63,363 nt of DNA. Origin: Pedobacter kyonggii (GTDB taxonomy: Bacteria > Bacteroidota > Bacteroidia > Sphingobacteriales > Sphingobacteriaceae). The stretch spans positions 1 to 63,363 of the forward strand of contig NZ_SIXF01000033.1 in the NCBI RefSeq assembly GCF_004310665.1. Reading direction: 5' to 3'. The translations under genes and the position numbers were made by a program. Below, in pieces: positions 1 through 9,315 of this stretch; position 1 is the stretch's first letter; each line of letters opens with the position of its first letter. The notes under the pieces were generated by a model, which worked only from the letters and a program-made list of their open reading frames with translations, ran no database searches and was not told the DNA's origin.

Positions 1-2
1 GA

Positions 3-296
3 CTCTCCTATGCAGAGCCTGAGATAGAACTCTCAGCAGATTCCTGTTTTACGGCACAGGAACAGGAGTTTCTTGATCATCGGATAATCCGTCTTGAAGG
101 GAAAACCCAAAAGCAGAAAAACCCATATCAGGCAAAAGACCTAAAGAGGTATGTATGGGCAATAGCCAGACTTGGGGGATGGAAAGGCTACGAAAGTAAA
201 AGACACCCAGGAATTACAACCCTTTGGATAGGCATCAAGTATTTTAAAGCATCAATGCAGGGCTGGGATATCCACAGAGATGTGTCCACACGATAG
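3..296 (+). CDS. IS4-family transposase, C-terminal part (cut by window edge)
   Basis: An open frame with no start codon enters from the left edge and gives 97 residues before the stop. It ends with a segment like the C-terminus of Tn5/IS50-like IS4 transposases: a basic stretch, then WAIARLGGWKGYESKRHPGI and TTLWIGIKYFKASMQGWD. That family has a similar leucine/glycine-rich stretch followed by a TLWRG-type motif after its DDE catalytic core. The catalytic acidic residues lie outside the window, so completeness cannot be judged. Family assignment is from motif memory. No obvious terminal inverted repeat could be paired inside the window. Confidence 0.72.
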   Translation, partial: LSYAEPEIELSADSCFTAQEQEFLDHRIIRLEGKTQKQKNPYQAKDLKRYVWAIARLGGWKGYESKRHPGITTLWIGIKYFKASMQGWDIHRDVSTR

Positions 297-456
297 GCGC
301 AGGCGGGAATCTTAACGGGATAGACTTTTAGGATTATTCATAAGTGGTCCTTTTTTTCAAAGGCATTCATGAGCACTACGTGGTTCCCAATCGACCCGAT
401 AGCCATCGGGTTGAGAATGACGATCTCTAGCAACTTACTATTCTCAAATGGCGTAA
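297..456. other. Gap after the transposase, with a small hairpin
   Basis: No gene is seen. A 7-bp hairpin (ACCCGAT, loop agcc, ATCGGGT) lies at 394-411. This gap should contain the right end of the insertion element, but no terminal repeat can be defined without the left end. Confidence 0.4.
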
Positions 457-1083
457 CTAAGATTGACCTGCTGCCTTATGCAAATTACTTAGATCTGTTC
501 CCCTAAAAGTGCTTTCGGCATTTGGGTGCAGGTTTTCGGGGTCCAGTAAAAAAGTAGCTATCCCTAGTTCCAACCCAAATTTAATTTCCGATTCCGCATC
601 ATCACCTATAATTAAAATATCATCCGTGTTTAAGGCGTATTTATCAATCAGTAGTTTAAAAGCTTCCTTTTTATTGGTGGTTGAAACATCCACAACATGT
701 ACGGCTTCAAAATCATCGGCAATGCCCAACATCTTTACTTTTGAGGTTTGCTGTTTTGGGAAACCTGCTGTTACAATAAATTTCCGGCCTTTAAGACTTT
801 TAATGTAATGATAATCATCACTTGGTTTTAATGGTTTCGTTACCTGGCGGTTTTGCAGGTAAGCAAGTATATCGGGCATTAATTCTTCGCTAAAGCCATA
901 TTTTTTGGCCACTTTTTGAAAAGGCGTTCTAAGCATGTCTTGTTTTGCAAGCTGAAAATCTTCTTTACTGATCCCTAAATCCAAACTTTCCAGGAAATTG
1001 TATAACTCACCCATTAACTGTTCTTCATTTGGTTTGGTAAAATAGATGGTATTGTCTAGATCGATAAAAAAAATATGCTTCAT
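457..1083 (-). CDS. HAD-superfamily hydrolase (nucleotidase-like phosphatase)
   Basis: This 208-residue protein is a haloacid dehalogenase-type phosphatase, probably cytoplasmic. Motif I is FIDLDNT at residues 6-12, with nucleophile Asp8 and acid Asp10. Motif II is the Thr in VTAGF near 105, motif III a Lys near 139, and motif IV GDDAESE at 160-166, which binds Mg2+. The helical insertion after motif I is a C1-type cap, as in pyrimidine nucleotidases of the YjjG/SDT1 type. The substrate cannot be told from sequence. It stands alone between the transposase and a divergent YtxH-like gene. Confidence 0.85.
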   Translation of the reverse strand: MKHIFFIDLDNTIYFTKPNEEQLMGELYNFLESLDLGISKEDFQLAKQDMLRTPFQKVAKKYGFSEELMPDILAYLQNRQVTKPLKPSDDYHYIKSLKGRKFIVTAGFPKQQTSKVKMLGIADDFEAVHVVDVSTTNKKEAFKLLIDKYALNTDDILIIGDDAESEIKFGLELGIATFLLDPENLHPNAESTFRGTDLSNLHKAAGQS

Positions 1084-1162
1084 TTAAATGGAATGATTTA
1101 TGTTGTAATAAAAGCAAAACAACAAGTGCTAATTAATGTTTAATTATTTAAAGAATAAAGTT

Positions 1163-1390
1163 ATGACAAAGGAAACAAAAATTATTGTAGGCGTATTAGC
1201 TGGAGCAGCACTTGGTGCAACAATCGCATTGGCATTATCTTCAGATTCGACAAGCGATTTAAAAGGTAAAGTATCAGATTTTTTTGCTGATCTATTAGAC
1301 GCTTCAAAAGATAAATTAGCGGGTTTAGCAGATAAAGCTACAGGTGTAGCCGATAAGGTGAAAGATAAAATAGCAGAAATAAATGCATAA
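1163..1390 (+). CDS. YtxH-like small membrane-anchored protein
   Basis: A short protein of 75 residues from the ATG at 1163. It has a single glycine/alanine-rich membrane segment (IIVGVLAGAALGATIALAL) followed by a charged amphipathic helix rich in Lys, Asp and Ala. This is the usual build of YtxH-domain or general-stress small proteins. An ATG at 1136 in frame would add nine residues (MFNYLKNKV). I prefer 1163 because family members begin with a few polar residues just before the membrane helix. A strong terminator follows at once. Its function is unknown. Confidence 0.7.
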   Translation: MTKETKIIVGVLAGAALGATIALALSSDSTSDLKGKVSDFFADLLDASKDKLAGLADKATGVADKVKDKIAEINA

Positions 1391-1401
1391 AGAATTGGAA
1401 G

Positions 1402-1425
1402 TGCCGGAAATATCCGGCATTTTTA
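1402..1425 (+). terminator. Intrinsic terminator after the YtxH-like gene
   Basis: A perfect 7-bp stem, TGCCGGA / TCCGGCA with an AATA loop, is followed by a T-rich tract starting 12 bases after the stop codon. Confidence 0.75.
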
Positions 1426-1453
1426 TTCTATATATTTTCTAACCACCATCTCA

Positions 1454-2854
1454 ATGAACATTGCTTTTCATGGTGCCGCCCGTACAGTTACGGGGAGTAA
1501 GCACCTTATTACCTTAAAAAACGGCACTCAGATTTTATTAGATTGTGGCTTATTCCAGGGAATGGGCCATGTTACCGATAAATTAAACGATTTTTTCGGC
1601 TTTGATGCCAAAAAGGTTACTTACCTGGTTTTATCACATGCACATATAGATCATTGTGGCTTATTGCCCAAATTGGTTGCGGAAGGATTTGAAGGTAAGA
1701 TTTTCTGTACTTCGGCAACTATGGATCTGGCCCGCATTTTAATGATGGATTCTGCCAAAATCCAGATGCAGGATGCAGAATTTTCTAACCGCCATCTGCG
1801 TGAAGGCGAAGAAATGGAAGAACCGCTTTACACCGATGAAGACGTTACCAAAACGCTTGGTCAGATGAAGATTGTGGAGTATGAAGAAGATTTCGAGATT
1901 GAGGCGGGAATTCGGTTAAGGTTTACTGATGCAGGGCACATTTTAGGTAGTGCTGCGGTACATCTTACCATTGCAGAAGAAGGAAAACCTACACGGATTA
2001 CCTTTTCTGGTGATGTTGGCCGTTATGGCGACCTGCTTTTAAAAAGTCCTCAGCAGTTTGATCAGGCCGATTATATCTTAATGGAATCTACCTACGGCGA
2101 TTCGCTACATAAAGACCTCGATCCGATCGAAAACATGCTTTTAGAGATCATAAATAATACCTGCAAAATAAAAAAAGGCAAAGTAATTATTCCTGCCTTT
2201 GCCGTTGGCCGTACTCAGGAGTTACTTTATGCTTTAAATGGACTTGAGTTAAAAGGTAAACTGCCTGATGTATCTTATTATGTAGATAGTCCTTTATCAT
2301 CAAAAGCGACTGAAATTCTTAAAAACCACCCTGAAGTATACAATAATGGGGTTAAAGAAACTTTAAAGGTAGATCATGATATATTTGGTTTTAAAGGGCT
2401 GCGTTTTATCGAAAGTGTAGAAGAATCGAAAGCTTTAAATGCCGATCCCAGGCCATGTGTAATTATCTCTGCATCAGGCATGGCAGAGGCTGGTCGTGTA
2501 AAACATCATATTAGGAACAATATTGGTAACCATAAAAATACCATTCTAATGGTGGGATATTGCGAACCTAACTCGCTTGGCGGTAAATTAATCGCCGGAC
2601 AAAAAGTTGTAGAGATTTTCCGCGATGAATATGAAGTTAAAGCCGAAGTAAGATCGATAAAATCGATGAGCGCACATGGCGATTACGAAGATTTACTGCA
2701 ATTTTTATCCGGTCAGGACCCAGCGAAAGTAAAACAGCTGTTTTTGGTGCATGGAGAATACGAAGTACAGCAACATTTCGCCAGCAAATTGAAAGATGCA
2801 GGTTTTAAACATGTAGCTATCCCCGAATATCATCAGGTATTTGAGATTGAGTAA
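1454..2854 (+). CDS. MBL-fold beta-CASP RNA-processing exonuclease
   Basis: A 466-residue metallo-beta-lactamase of the beta-CASP group (CPSF73/YSH1-like), which acts on RNA. The zinc signature SHAHIDHCG is at residues 61-69. A further metal histidine lies in FTDAGHILGSA, and an aspartate in FSGDVGRYGD. The beta-CASP segment with PAFAVGRTQELLYAL occupies the middle, and the C-terminus has SMSAHGDYEDL and LFLVHGE, typical of the family. Length is normal. It starts 63 bases after the YtxH-like stop, beyond a terminator, so it is probably its own unit. The start ATG fits the family N-terminus (NIAFHGAARTVTGS). Confidence 0.9.
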   Translation: MNIAFHGAARTVTGSKHLITLKNGTQILLDCGLFQGMGHVTDKLNDFFGFDAKKVTYLVLSHAHIDHCGLLPKLVAEGFEGKIFCTSATMDLARILMMDSAKIQMQDAEFSNRHLREGEEMEEPLYTDEDVTKTLGQMKIVEYEEDFEIEAGIRLRFTDAGHILGSAAVHLTIAEEGKPTRITFSGDVGRYGDLLLKSPQQFDQADYILMESTYGDSLHKDLDPIENMLLEIINNTCKIKKGKVIIPAFAVGRTQELLYALNGLELKGKLPDVSYYVDSPLSSKATEILKNHPEVYNNGVKETLKVDHDIFGFKGLRFIESVEESKALNADPRPCVIISASGMAEAGRVKHHIRNNIGNHKNTILMVGYCEPNSLGGKLIAGQKVVEIFRDEYEVKAEVRSIKSMSAHGDYEDLLQFLSGQDPAKVKQLFLVHGEYEVQQHFASKLKDAGFKHVAIPEYHQVFEIE

Positions 2855-2866
2855 CGATTAAGCGTT

Positions 2867-2920
2867 GGTCTGGATTTGTATTCCAGACCTTCATTCTCCA
2901 GATTTGTAATCTAGTTTTTT
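2867..2920. repeat. Paired mini-hairpins with ATTTGTAAT centre (repeat family E), terminator-like
   Basis: Two small palindromes follow the beta-CASP gene. The one at 2867-2889 has arms GGTCTGGA/TCCAGACC around tttgtat, and the one at 2900-2912 has arms AGATT/AATCT around tgt. The second is followed by seven T bases and probably also ends transcription. The same core recurs at 9316-9415 and 60384-60480. Confidence 0.6.
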
Positions 2921-2965
2921 TGATTCCTCATTTTCTTTAAGCTTTAGTCTTTCAGCTTTCCTCCC

Positions 2966-2973
2966 TATCTTTG
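2966..2973 (+). promoter_or_regulatory. Bacteroidota-type -7 promoter element (TATCTTTG)
   Basis: TATCTTTG matches the TAnnTTTG consensus of the Bacteroidota housekeeping sigma factor. It ends six bases before the ATG of the methyltransferase gene, so transcription would start at or next to the start codon. No clear -33 TTG is seen. Confidence 0.5.
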
Positions 2974-2978
2974 CCCAC

Positions 2979-3665
2979 ATGGATGTTTTTGGTAAAGCGT
3001 TAACAGATATTTATAGAACCGGCGAGGCTGATACGCTTTGGTTGCACAATTCGTATGGCGAGCCAGAAGAAATGCCTTTAGAATTTTTCTTCCGTGATGA
3101 TGAAGATATGCCCGTTCTAGAACTTCAGGCGTTACACATGTGCAGCGGAAAGGTATTGGATATTGGTGCCGGTGTAGGTAGTCATGCTTTACTTTTACAG
3201 GCTTTTAATATCGATGTAACGGCTATTGATATTTCGGAAGCAGCTGTTGATATTATGAAAGCGCGTGGTGTAAAAAAAGCATTCATACAGGATGTTTTTA
3301 CCTATCAGGAAAAATTCGATACGATTATCATGCTCATGAACGGCATCGGTTTAACCGGAACTTTGCCCGGTTTTAAGGATTTCCTGATCAAGCTAAAAGA
3401 CCTCATCAATCCCAATGGACAGGTTATTTTCGATTCTTCTGATATTGCTTATTTATACGAAGATATGCCGAAACCGCAAGACCAATATTATGGTGAGGTA
3501 TCTTATCAGTATGAATATAAGGGCGAAAAAGGCAATTGGTTTAATTGGATTTATATAGATGAAGAAACCATTAAACAGATTGCTAAAGAGACAGGATGGA
3601 ATGCTGAATTGATTTTTGATGATGGCGAAGATCAGTATTTAGTCAAATTGACTTTGATGCAATAA
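2979..3665 (+). CDS. Class I SAM-dependent methyltransferase
   Basis: This 228-residue protein carries the Rossmann-fold SAM-binding motif VLDIGAGVGSHALLL at about residues 58-72. The acidic residue that binds the ribose follows in VTAIDISEAAVDI, and motif IV-like FDTIIMLMNGIG comes later. The methyl acceptor is unknown. It lies downstream of the beta-CASP gene behind its own promoter-like element, and upstream of a flavin monooxygenase gene in the same direction with a gap of about 70 bases. The promoter core lies so close to the ATG that the transcript may be leaderless. Confidence 0.82.
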   Translation: MDVFGKALTDIYRTGEADTLWLHNSYGEPEEMPLEFFFRDDEDMPVLELQALHMCSGKVLDIGAGVGSHALLLQAFNIDVTAIDISEAAVDIMKARGVKKAFIQDVFTYQEKFDTIIMLMNGIGLTGTLPGFKDFLIKLKDLINPNGQVIFDSSDIAYLYEDMPKPQDQYYGEVSYQYEYKGEKGNWFNWIYIDEETIKQIAKETGWNAELIFDDGEDQYLVKLTLMQ

Positions 3666-3736
3666 TCTAAAAGTCATAAAGCTTTTCGAACTCACGTTTT
3701 AAATGAGCAGGCTCATAAATTTGTTAGGATACGAAT

Positions 3737-4741
3737 ATGAGCAATACGAAAATTAAACTAAGTGTGTTAGATCAATCACCCGTTCGCAAGGGTGTTACCG
3801 CCCGCCGTGCCATTGAAGAAACCACTATACTTGCACAAGAAACCGAAAGATTGGGATATCACCGTTTCTGGGTTTCAGAACATCATAATACCACCAGTTT
3901 AGCGGGGTCAACGCCCGAAATCTTAATTGCCCATTTGGCCAATCATACCAAAACTTTAAGGATAGGTTCTGGCGGTATTATGCTGCCTAACCATAGTGCG
4001 TTAAAGGTTGCAGAAAGTTTTCGCTTGCTGGAAGTGATGCACCCTAACCGGATCGATCTGGGAATGGGCCGCGCACCGGGTACCGACCGCATTACGGCTT
4101 CGATGCTTAATCCATCAAACAATTGGAGCGAGCAGGATTTTGTAGAACAATTGCGCGAGCTGCAACATTATTTGCATGATACCTCTGATGGGGGGATCCA
4201 GGCCAAAATAAAAGCCATTCCCATTGCTGAAACCGTTCCGCAACAGTGGCTTTTGAGCAGCAGCGGACAAAGTGCCTTATTTTCGGCGCACTTTGGAATG
4301 GGCTTTTCTTTTGCGCATTTCATCAATCCGCATGGAGGACCACAAGCTGTTCAATATTACAGGGAGCATTTTAAACCTTCGGTTGATTTGGTAAAACCAG
4401 TTGAAAACGTGGCGCTTTTTGTTTTCTGTTCGGAAGATGAAGAAAAGGTAAAACAGCAGGAGGCTTTAATGGTTTACCGTTTTCTTCAGCTAGAAAAGGG
4501 TGGAGGCTTAGCCTCCGTAGGTTGGAACGATATAAAAGACATCAATTATAACGCTGCGGAACAGGAACGGATTAAGGCCAATAAACCACGAATGATTTAC
4601 GGTACCCCAGCGGTAATTAAAGAGCGGCTTACCAAATTGGCTGCCGATTATGATGTTGATGAACTGATGGCAGTTACCATTACCGAGCATTTTGAAGACC
4701 GGATAAAATCGTACGAATTGCTTGCGGAGATGTTCTTATAG
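3737..4741 (+). CDS. LLM-class flavin-dependent oxidoreductase
   Basis: A 334-residue luciferase-like monooxygenase with a TIM-barrel fold that uses FMNH2 and oxygen. The N-terminal block LSVLDQSPVRKG, then RFWVSEHHNTTSLAGSTPEI and IGSGGIMLPNHS, followed by LGMGRAPGTD, is the signature of the MsnO8/YhbW-like subgroup. The HHN near residue 55 sits at the flavin site in this family. The substrate is unknown. The gene appears monocistronic or weakly linked to the methyltransferase upstream. Confidence 0.85.
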   Translation: MSNTKIKLSVLDQSPVRKGVTARRAIEETTILAQETERLGYHRFWVSEHHNTTSLAGSTPEILIAHLANHTKTLRIGSGGIMLPNHSALKVAESFRLLEVMHPNRIDLGMGRAPGTDRITASMLNPSNNWSEQDFVEQLRELQHYLHDTSDGGIQAKIKAIPIAETVPQQWLLSSSGQSALFSAHFGMGFSFAHFINPHGGPQAVQYYREHFKPSVDLVKPVENVALFVFCSEDEEKVKQQEALMVYRFLQLEKGGGLASVGWNDIKDINYNAAEQERIKANKPRMIYGTPAVIKERLTKLAADYDVDELMAVTITEHFEDRIKSYELLAEMFL

Positions 4742-4748
4742 GTAAAGT

Positions 4749-4774
4749 CGTCATTGCGAGGCACGAAGCAATCC
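4749..4774. repeat. Single arm of a dispersed palindromic repeat (family D)
   Basis: The sequence CGTCATTGCGAGGCACGAAG and the following CAATCC is one arm of a repeat whose two-arm form is at 23717-23799 and whose opposite arm is at 25907-25937. Only one arm is present here. Confidence 0.6.
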
Positions 4775-4852
4775 TACAACTATGGTGGGATAACAAATAA
4801 AACTTAGCTAATGCATTAATATTATTCATTTTTACAGTTGTTTATGACTGCC

Positions 4853-4929
4853 GTGGTCTGTGTCTCCACAGACCACTATGAAAGTTTGAAAAGAAGAATA
4901 GTCGCCGAGGCCTGTGGAGACACAGACCC
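4853..4929. repeat. Palindromic repeat with GTGTCTCCAC core (family F)
   Basis: The left unit at 4853-4876 is itself a hairpin (GTGGTCTGTG tctc CACAGACCAC). The right unit at 4907-4929 is the inverted copy (CCTGTGGAGACACAGACCC). A relative lies at 24881-24956. It sits between two convergent genes and could act as a bidirectional terminator. Confidence 0.6.
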
Positions 4930-4979
4930 AGGATCAGATTTCTCTACTGCGGTCGAAATGATGATAACGCTCAATCAAC

Positions 4980-7754
4980 CTAAAAACTAAAAAACGTTTG
5001 TCGGCCGCCAACTTTTTGACCAAAGTTTTGGATATTATAAGTGAGGGTAAGCATGCCATATCTACCCAGGTTATTACTCTGCGTATCGATAACGCTGTTG
5101 CCCGTAATCTGGATGTTCCTACGCACATTGCTCTGCAAAATATCATTCACCGAAAATTTTAACTGCGCCCTGTCGTTTTTCATGAATAGGTAAGTAAGAG
5201 CGGCATTCCAGAATTTGATGTTATTGTTATATCCCGCAATTTTTTGGTCATTGATGGTTAAAGAATAGCTGGTTTCGAAAACCAGTTTTTTGGGATAACG
5301 GATAATCAGTTCGGATGTGCTTTGGTGGGTATTGTAGCTAATGTTCGTATAATAGCTATCATCGTACCTACTGCGATTCAAATTTACAGAATACGACTGG
5401 TTAATTTCTAACTTGTCATTCAGGTTTAACCTTACACTTCCGTTTGGCCCTACATAAAACACATTTGCATCGCTCTCAATGTTGTTCACAATAACAGGTG
5501 TATGATCAAAATTGGCCCAGAAACCTAAACCTACTTTTAAACTGGTTTTATCTTTTTTGAAATCTTTCGAAATATTGGCTCCGCCACTAAAATTGTAAAT
5601 ACCGCTTTTGTTAACCGGATTGATCGTTTGAATGCCGTTATTTATGCTAATAGTGTTAACCACACCATTTTTTGTGAAACTACCGTAACCATATAAATTA
5701 TAGTTGATGAGGCTTTTAGGATCATATTTGTACATATTCATGCTTAAATTTTGCGTACGGGCAGGCAACAGATTCGGATTGCCGTTTCTGATATAAAATG
5801 CATTGGTATTATCTGCAACTGGCTGAAGATAGCTAACATTGGGCTCTGTAAACCTGGCAGAATAGTTAAGTCGGAATATTTTGTACTTCAATTGAAATGT
5901 TGGCCACATGAAATTATAACGCTGATCAATATCTACGTTATCGGTAAAGCGGTTGTTTAACGAAATGTAATTGTGTACCAATCCTGGTTGAAGGTAGAGA
6001 TCTTTAGTTACTTTATACCCTAGACTGATGTTTGTGTTTGTTTTGAAGCCAGCTTGTTTAACGGTTTGCGATAAATTGGGGATTGCAATATCGTACAGCT
6101 GGTTAGCCGGATTGCGGTAAAAAGTGCTTAATGCATTTTCGTTATTGATGATATTTCCGCTTACATCTGCTTTAAAATTCAGTTTTTTGCTAATTGGTTC
6201 GGTGTAGTTACCATATAAGTAAGACCTGAAATTATCAATGGTATTATTCCTTAACTGATCAATTTCCGAAGTAGATGGCGTGAGGTAAAAAACACTGCTG
6301 CTCCTGTTGTAATTGATAATTGGATTAGGGGTTGCAGAAATATCGGCTCCAAGATTGAAAGATCTTCCTGCCTTTTTAAAATCCTTACTAAAATCGGCCC
6401 TTAACTGGTACTTGTTGCTTGAAGTATTCAGGTCATTCAAATTATCGAGCGTATTAATGAGCTGATTATTCTCATTATTATTGCTTGAAGAAACCTTGCT
6501 TACTGAGTTGTTGGAGCTGAGCACAATTGCCGGCTCTATGGTTAGTTGTGTTAAAGAATCGATTTGCCAGTCTAATTTTCCACCAATATTGTGTTTTAGA
6601 ATAAGAGAATTGGTATTTTCGCTAGCGTTGGTGATCAGTCTGTCGGTACCTAATGTTTGGTTGGTATTGGTGAGTTTCTCCAGAAGATTATCCGATCGGC
6701 CAAAGAAATATTGGGTATTAATTTTGATCCCTTTTTTGGTTAAAGTGTTAAAATTAAAACCACCACCCGACGAAGTCTGGACACCATTATAACTGCCTCC
6801 GAAATTAATGCCATTAAACTCGAAATAACCTCCAGAAGTCATCATCATAGAATTTACACCGCTCCTGCTAAATCCACCGATACGTTGTACATCATTGGGG
6901 TTAAAGCCCGGCTGATTGATGTTGTTGCCATAAGCCAATATACTTACCTGTGTGGTATCTCTAAAGAAGTTCATTAATCCACCTGCCTGATACAGGTCTT
7001 TTAAACCTCCACCAGCATATAGTTTGCCGAAAGCTCCTTTTTTAATCGCTTTTTTCAACTTTAAATTGATAATCTGCGGGATTTCTGCTGCCGTTAAATC
7101 CGGATCACGTCTTTTTGCCTGTTTATCATCAACCACCTGCACCTTATCTATGATATTAGCAGGTAGATTTTTGGTTGCAATCTGCTGGTCGCCACCAAAA
7201 AACTCTTTTCCATCCACTAAAATTTTACTAACTGCTTTACCGTTAACCTGTATAGAACCATCGGCTGCAATGGCAACGCCCGGAAGCTTTTTTAATAGAT
7301 CTTCTACCACCGCCGATGGCAGGGTTTTAAAGGATTCTGCATTAAATTCAATGGTATCTTTACGTACAATTACGGGTGGCCTTTCTCCTGATATTACCAC
7401 TTCGTTTAGGTCATTTGCCTTAACGGAAAGATAGAGGGTGCCCAAATTTAACGCGGGATTGGCTGCGGTTAGTTCAACCTCTTTTCGATATGTTCCATAT
7501 TGCCATGCGGTTACCACTAAACGGTATTTTACGCCTATGGTTAAGCCATTGATTTTAAAAACGCCTTTGTCATCCGATAATTTATAAGTGCTTAATATAC
7601 TATCGCCAACTTTATATACTGAAACTGTTGAGTAGTTTAAGGTAGTTTTGTGATTGGCGCTGTCAGCTAAAATTCCAGTAATGCTTCCGTTTTTTTGTGC
7701 AAATAAATTAAAAATAACTAAGGTAAGGGCGATTGAAAGTAAGAGTTTCTTCAT
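4980..7754 (-). CDS. Outer-membrane beta-barrel receptor (TonB-receptor-like)
   Basis: A 924-residue exported protein with a Sec signal peptide (KKLLLSIALTLVIFNLFAQ). An Ig-like carboxypeptidase-regulatory domain covers about residues 20-110. A plug-like segment follows (VRKDTIEFNAESFKTLPSAV, ending in VDGKEFFGGD), then a long beta-barrel rich in Asn and Tyr. This is the usual architecture of Bacteroidota barrel proteins of the OMP_b-brl_3 type. The ligand is unknown and no SusD-like partner is next to it, so I do not call it a polysaccharide receptor. It ends in an aromatic residue, as expected for barrel insertion. Confidence 0.82.
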   Translation of the reverse strand: MKKLLLSIALTLVIFNLFAQKNGSITGILADSANHKTTLNYSTVSVYKVGDSILSTYKLSDDKGVFKINGLTIGVKYRLVVTAWQYGTYRKEVELTAANPALNLGTLYLSVKANDLNEVVISGERPPVIVRKDTIEFNAESFKTLPSAVVEDLLKKLPGVAIAADGSIQVNGKAVSKILVDGKEFFGGDQQIATKNLPANIIDKVQVVDDKQAKRRDPDLTAAEIPQIINLKLKKAIKKGAFGKLYAGGGLKDLYQAGGLMNFFRDTTQVSILAYGNNINQPGFNPNDVQRIGGFSRSGVNSMMMTSGGYFEFNGINFGGSYNGVQTSSGGGFNFNTLTKKGIKINTQYFFGRSDNLLEKLTNTNQTLGTDRLITNASENTNSLILKHNIGGKLDWQIDSLTQLTIEPAIVLSSNNSVSKVSSSNNNENNQLINTLDNLNDLNTSSNKYQLRADFSKDFKKAGRSFNLGADISATPNPIINYNRSSSVFYLTPSTSEIDQLRNNTIDNFRSYLYGNYTEPISKKLNFKADVSGNIINNENALSTFYRNPANQLYDIAIPNLSQTVKQAGFKTNTNISLGYKVTKDLYLQPGLVHNYISLNNRFTDNVDIDQRYNFMWPTFQLKYKIFRLNYSARFTEPNVSYLQPVADNTNAFYIRNGNPNLLPARTQNLSMNMYKYDPKSLINYNLYGYGSFTKNGVVNTISINNGIQTINPVNKSGIYNFSGGANISKDFKKDKTSLKVGLGFWANFDHTPVIVNNIESDANVFYVGPNGSVRLNLNDKLEINQSYSVNLNRSRYDDSYYTNISYNTHQSTSELIIRYPKKLVFETSYSLTINDQKIAGYNNNIKFWNAALTYLFMKNDRAQLKFSVNDILQSNVRRNIQITGNSVIDTQSNNLGRYGMLTLTYNIQNFGQKVGGRQTFFSF

Positions 7755-8143
7755 GTATATTAAATAAGCAAACTAAAGTTAGGCGCTATGTTTTTACGGT
7801 ACAGATAAATGTGATGAACGATAAAAAAAATGTGACAGATTAAAAATCTGGCTTGGTTCGTCATAAGGTGTATAAACTGATTAAACATTACACCCAATTA
7901 AAACAACTAATCTCTTAGGTAAAGGTAGCTGCCTGAAGGTATCTTTGCAAATACTAAACGAAAAAATTACATAGCGTTAAAGAGAAAGAGTCCCACTAAA
8001 ATGTAATGAGGCTTAATCAAAGGCGCGTAATGTATTAATTTAATAAGAGCATACACACTTGGTTACTATTTAATTATCCCAATCGGAGAAATTGAGAATT
8101 AACGGTTTGTACATGATTTAAGGGTTTCGTCATAAAAAGGAAG
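7755..8143. other. 389-base gap without a gene
   Basis: No convincing coding frame is seen. A promoter-like TATCTTTG lies on the plus strand at 7940-7947 with no plus-strand gene downstream, so it may be chance or serve an unseen small RNA. The upstream region of the outer-membrane receptor gene (start 7754) occupies the left part. Confidence 0.35.
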
Positions 8144-9283
8144 TTATTCCATCAGTTTCTGGTTAAATCCAACGATCAGTTTAAACAGATCTTTATACTC
8201 GGTAAGCGGCAATGTTTCAGGTTTATCGAATACGTCGTGGTAGGCAGACGTACCACCCTGGGTGTAGATGAAGAATGCTGGAACACCTTTTTCGGTAAAG
8301 AAATAGTGATCGCTGTTGGCTGCTTTACCTCTGGAGTTTATTTTCGAGATGTAATGATTTTGGTTGTTAATTGCGTTTAGTAAAGCAAATGCTTTAGGAT
8401 AAACGGATGCATTAACTACCGTTATGCCGGCTTCACCGGTGCCAACCAAATCTAAGTTGATAAGGAATTTAATCTTGTTCAAAGGAATTAAAGGGTTTTC
8501 TACAAAAAACCTTGATCCCAACAGCCCAGCTTCTTCGCCTGCGAAACAGATAAAACCAATGGAGTAGGGCTGGGGATTGGCGGCATAATATTTAGCCAAA
8601 CTTAATAAAGTAGCTACTCCAGCAGCATTATCATTAGCGCCCGGGAAATAAGTGTCAGCACCCATTCCACCCAAATGATCGTAATGTGCTGTAATGATTA
8701 AGATGGAATCAGGAAATTTAGTGCCTTTAACTAGGCCGCAAACATTAGCGGCCTCAAAGTTCGGAATGAATTTGTTTTCAATATCAACATTAATTTCTTT
8801 TGGTATTGCTTTAATGTTCTTCTTATTGAGCTGGATCGTTGTTATATCGCCAACTTCTGTGGCTACAGACCAGGTTAATTTGTCTTTTAATAAAATCTTT
8901 AATGATGGAGAAGCCTGATAGTTAAGGCTATCAATCTCGGTTAAATCTGTCTTTTGTTTAACGCTGGGGCTTTCATTGTTTACAATGAAATCTTTACCGG
9001 GGATAAGTTTTTGACCGTTTACAGCCACCATCATTTTTCCTGGGAATGTATTTACAGGGAAATTAAAGGTTTGCTTATAACCAAGCCCCATTGGCAACAG
9101 ACCAATTTTCTGATACGCTGCATCAAGGTAATCGGCAGACTTTTTCATCCCGTCTTTGGTATAACCTCTGCCCCAAAATTCTTTAGAAGTAAGGGTATTT
9201 ATTATATTTCTGGTGTAGGTAGAATCTTGTGCGAAAGTGTTTTTTGCTAAAAACAGGAAGATGATGAAGCCAAATTTTTTCAT
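8144..9283 (-). CDS. M28-family zinc aminopeptidase, exported
   Basis: A 379-residue peptidase with a signal peptide (FGFIIFLFLAKNTFAQ). Co-catalytic zinc ligands of family M28 are seen: His200 in TAHYDHLG, Asp218 in PGANDNAAG, the Glu pair in FAGEEAGLLGS at 249-255, Asp in LINLDLVGTG, and a late His in YHDVFDKPETL. It probably releases N-terminal amino acids from peptides in the periplasm. It is shorter than the second M28 enzyme at 50.1 kb and lacks that protein's long region before the zinc site. No operon partner is evident. Confidence 0.88.
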   Translation of the reverse strand: MKKFGFIIFLFLAKNTFAQDSTYTRNIINTLTSKEFWGRGYTKDGMKKSADYLDAAYQKIGLLPMGLGYKQTFNFPVNTFPGKMMVAVNGQKLIPGKDFIVNNESPSVKQKTDLTEIDSLNYQASPSLKILLKDKLTWSVATEVGDITTIQLNKKNIKAIPKEINVDIENKFIPNFEAANVCGLVKGTKFPDSILIITAHYDHLGGMGADTYFPGANDNAAGVATLLSLAKYYAANPQPYSIGFICFAGEEAGLLGSRFFVENPLIPLNKIKFLINLDLVGTGEAGITVVNASVYPKAFALLNAINNQNHYISKINSRGKAANSDHYFFTEKGVPAFFIYTQGGTSAYHDVFDKPETLPLTEYKDLFKLIVGFNQKLME

Positions 9284-9315
9284 CCCGAAATTTAATAAAA
9301 TAAAATAGTTGTTGG

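Noticed and set aside
509-808. Plus-strand ORF opposite the HAD gene
   Set aside because: It is a shadow of the minus-strand coding frame with no recognisable protein features.
4980-7754. SusC-type polysaccharide receptor
   Set aside because: No SusD-like gene is next to it and the plug/barrel looks like the general OMP_b-brl_3 type.
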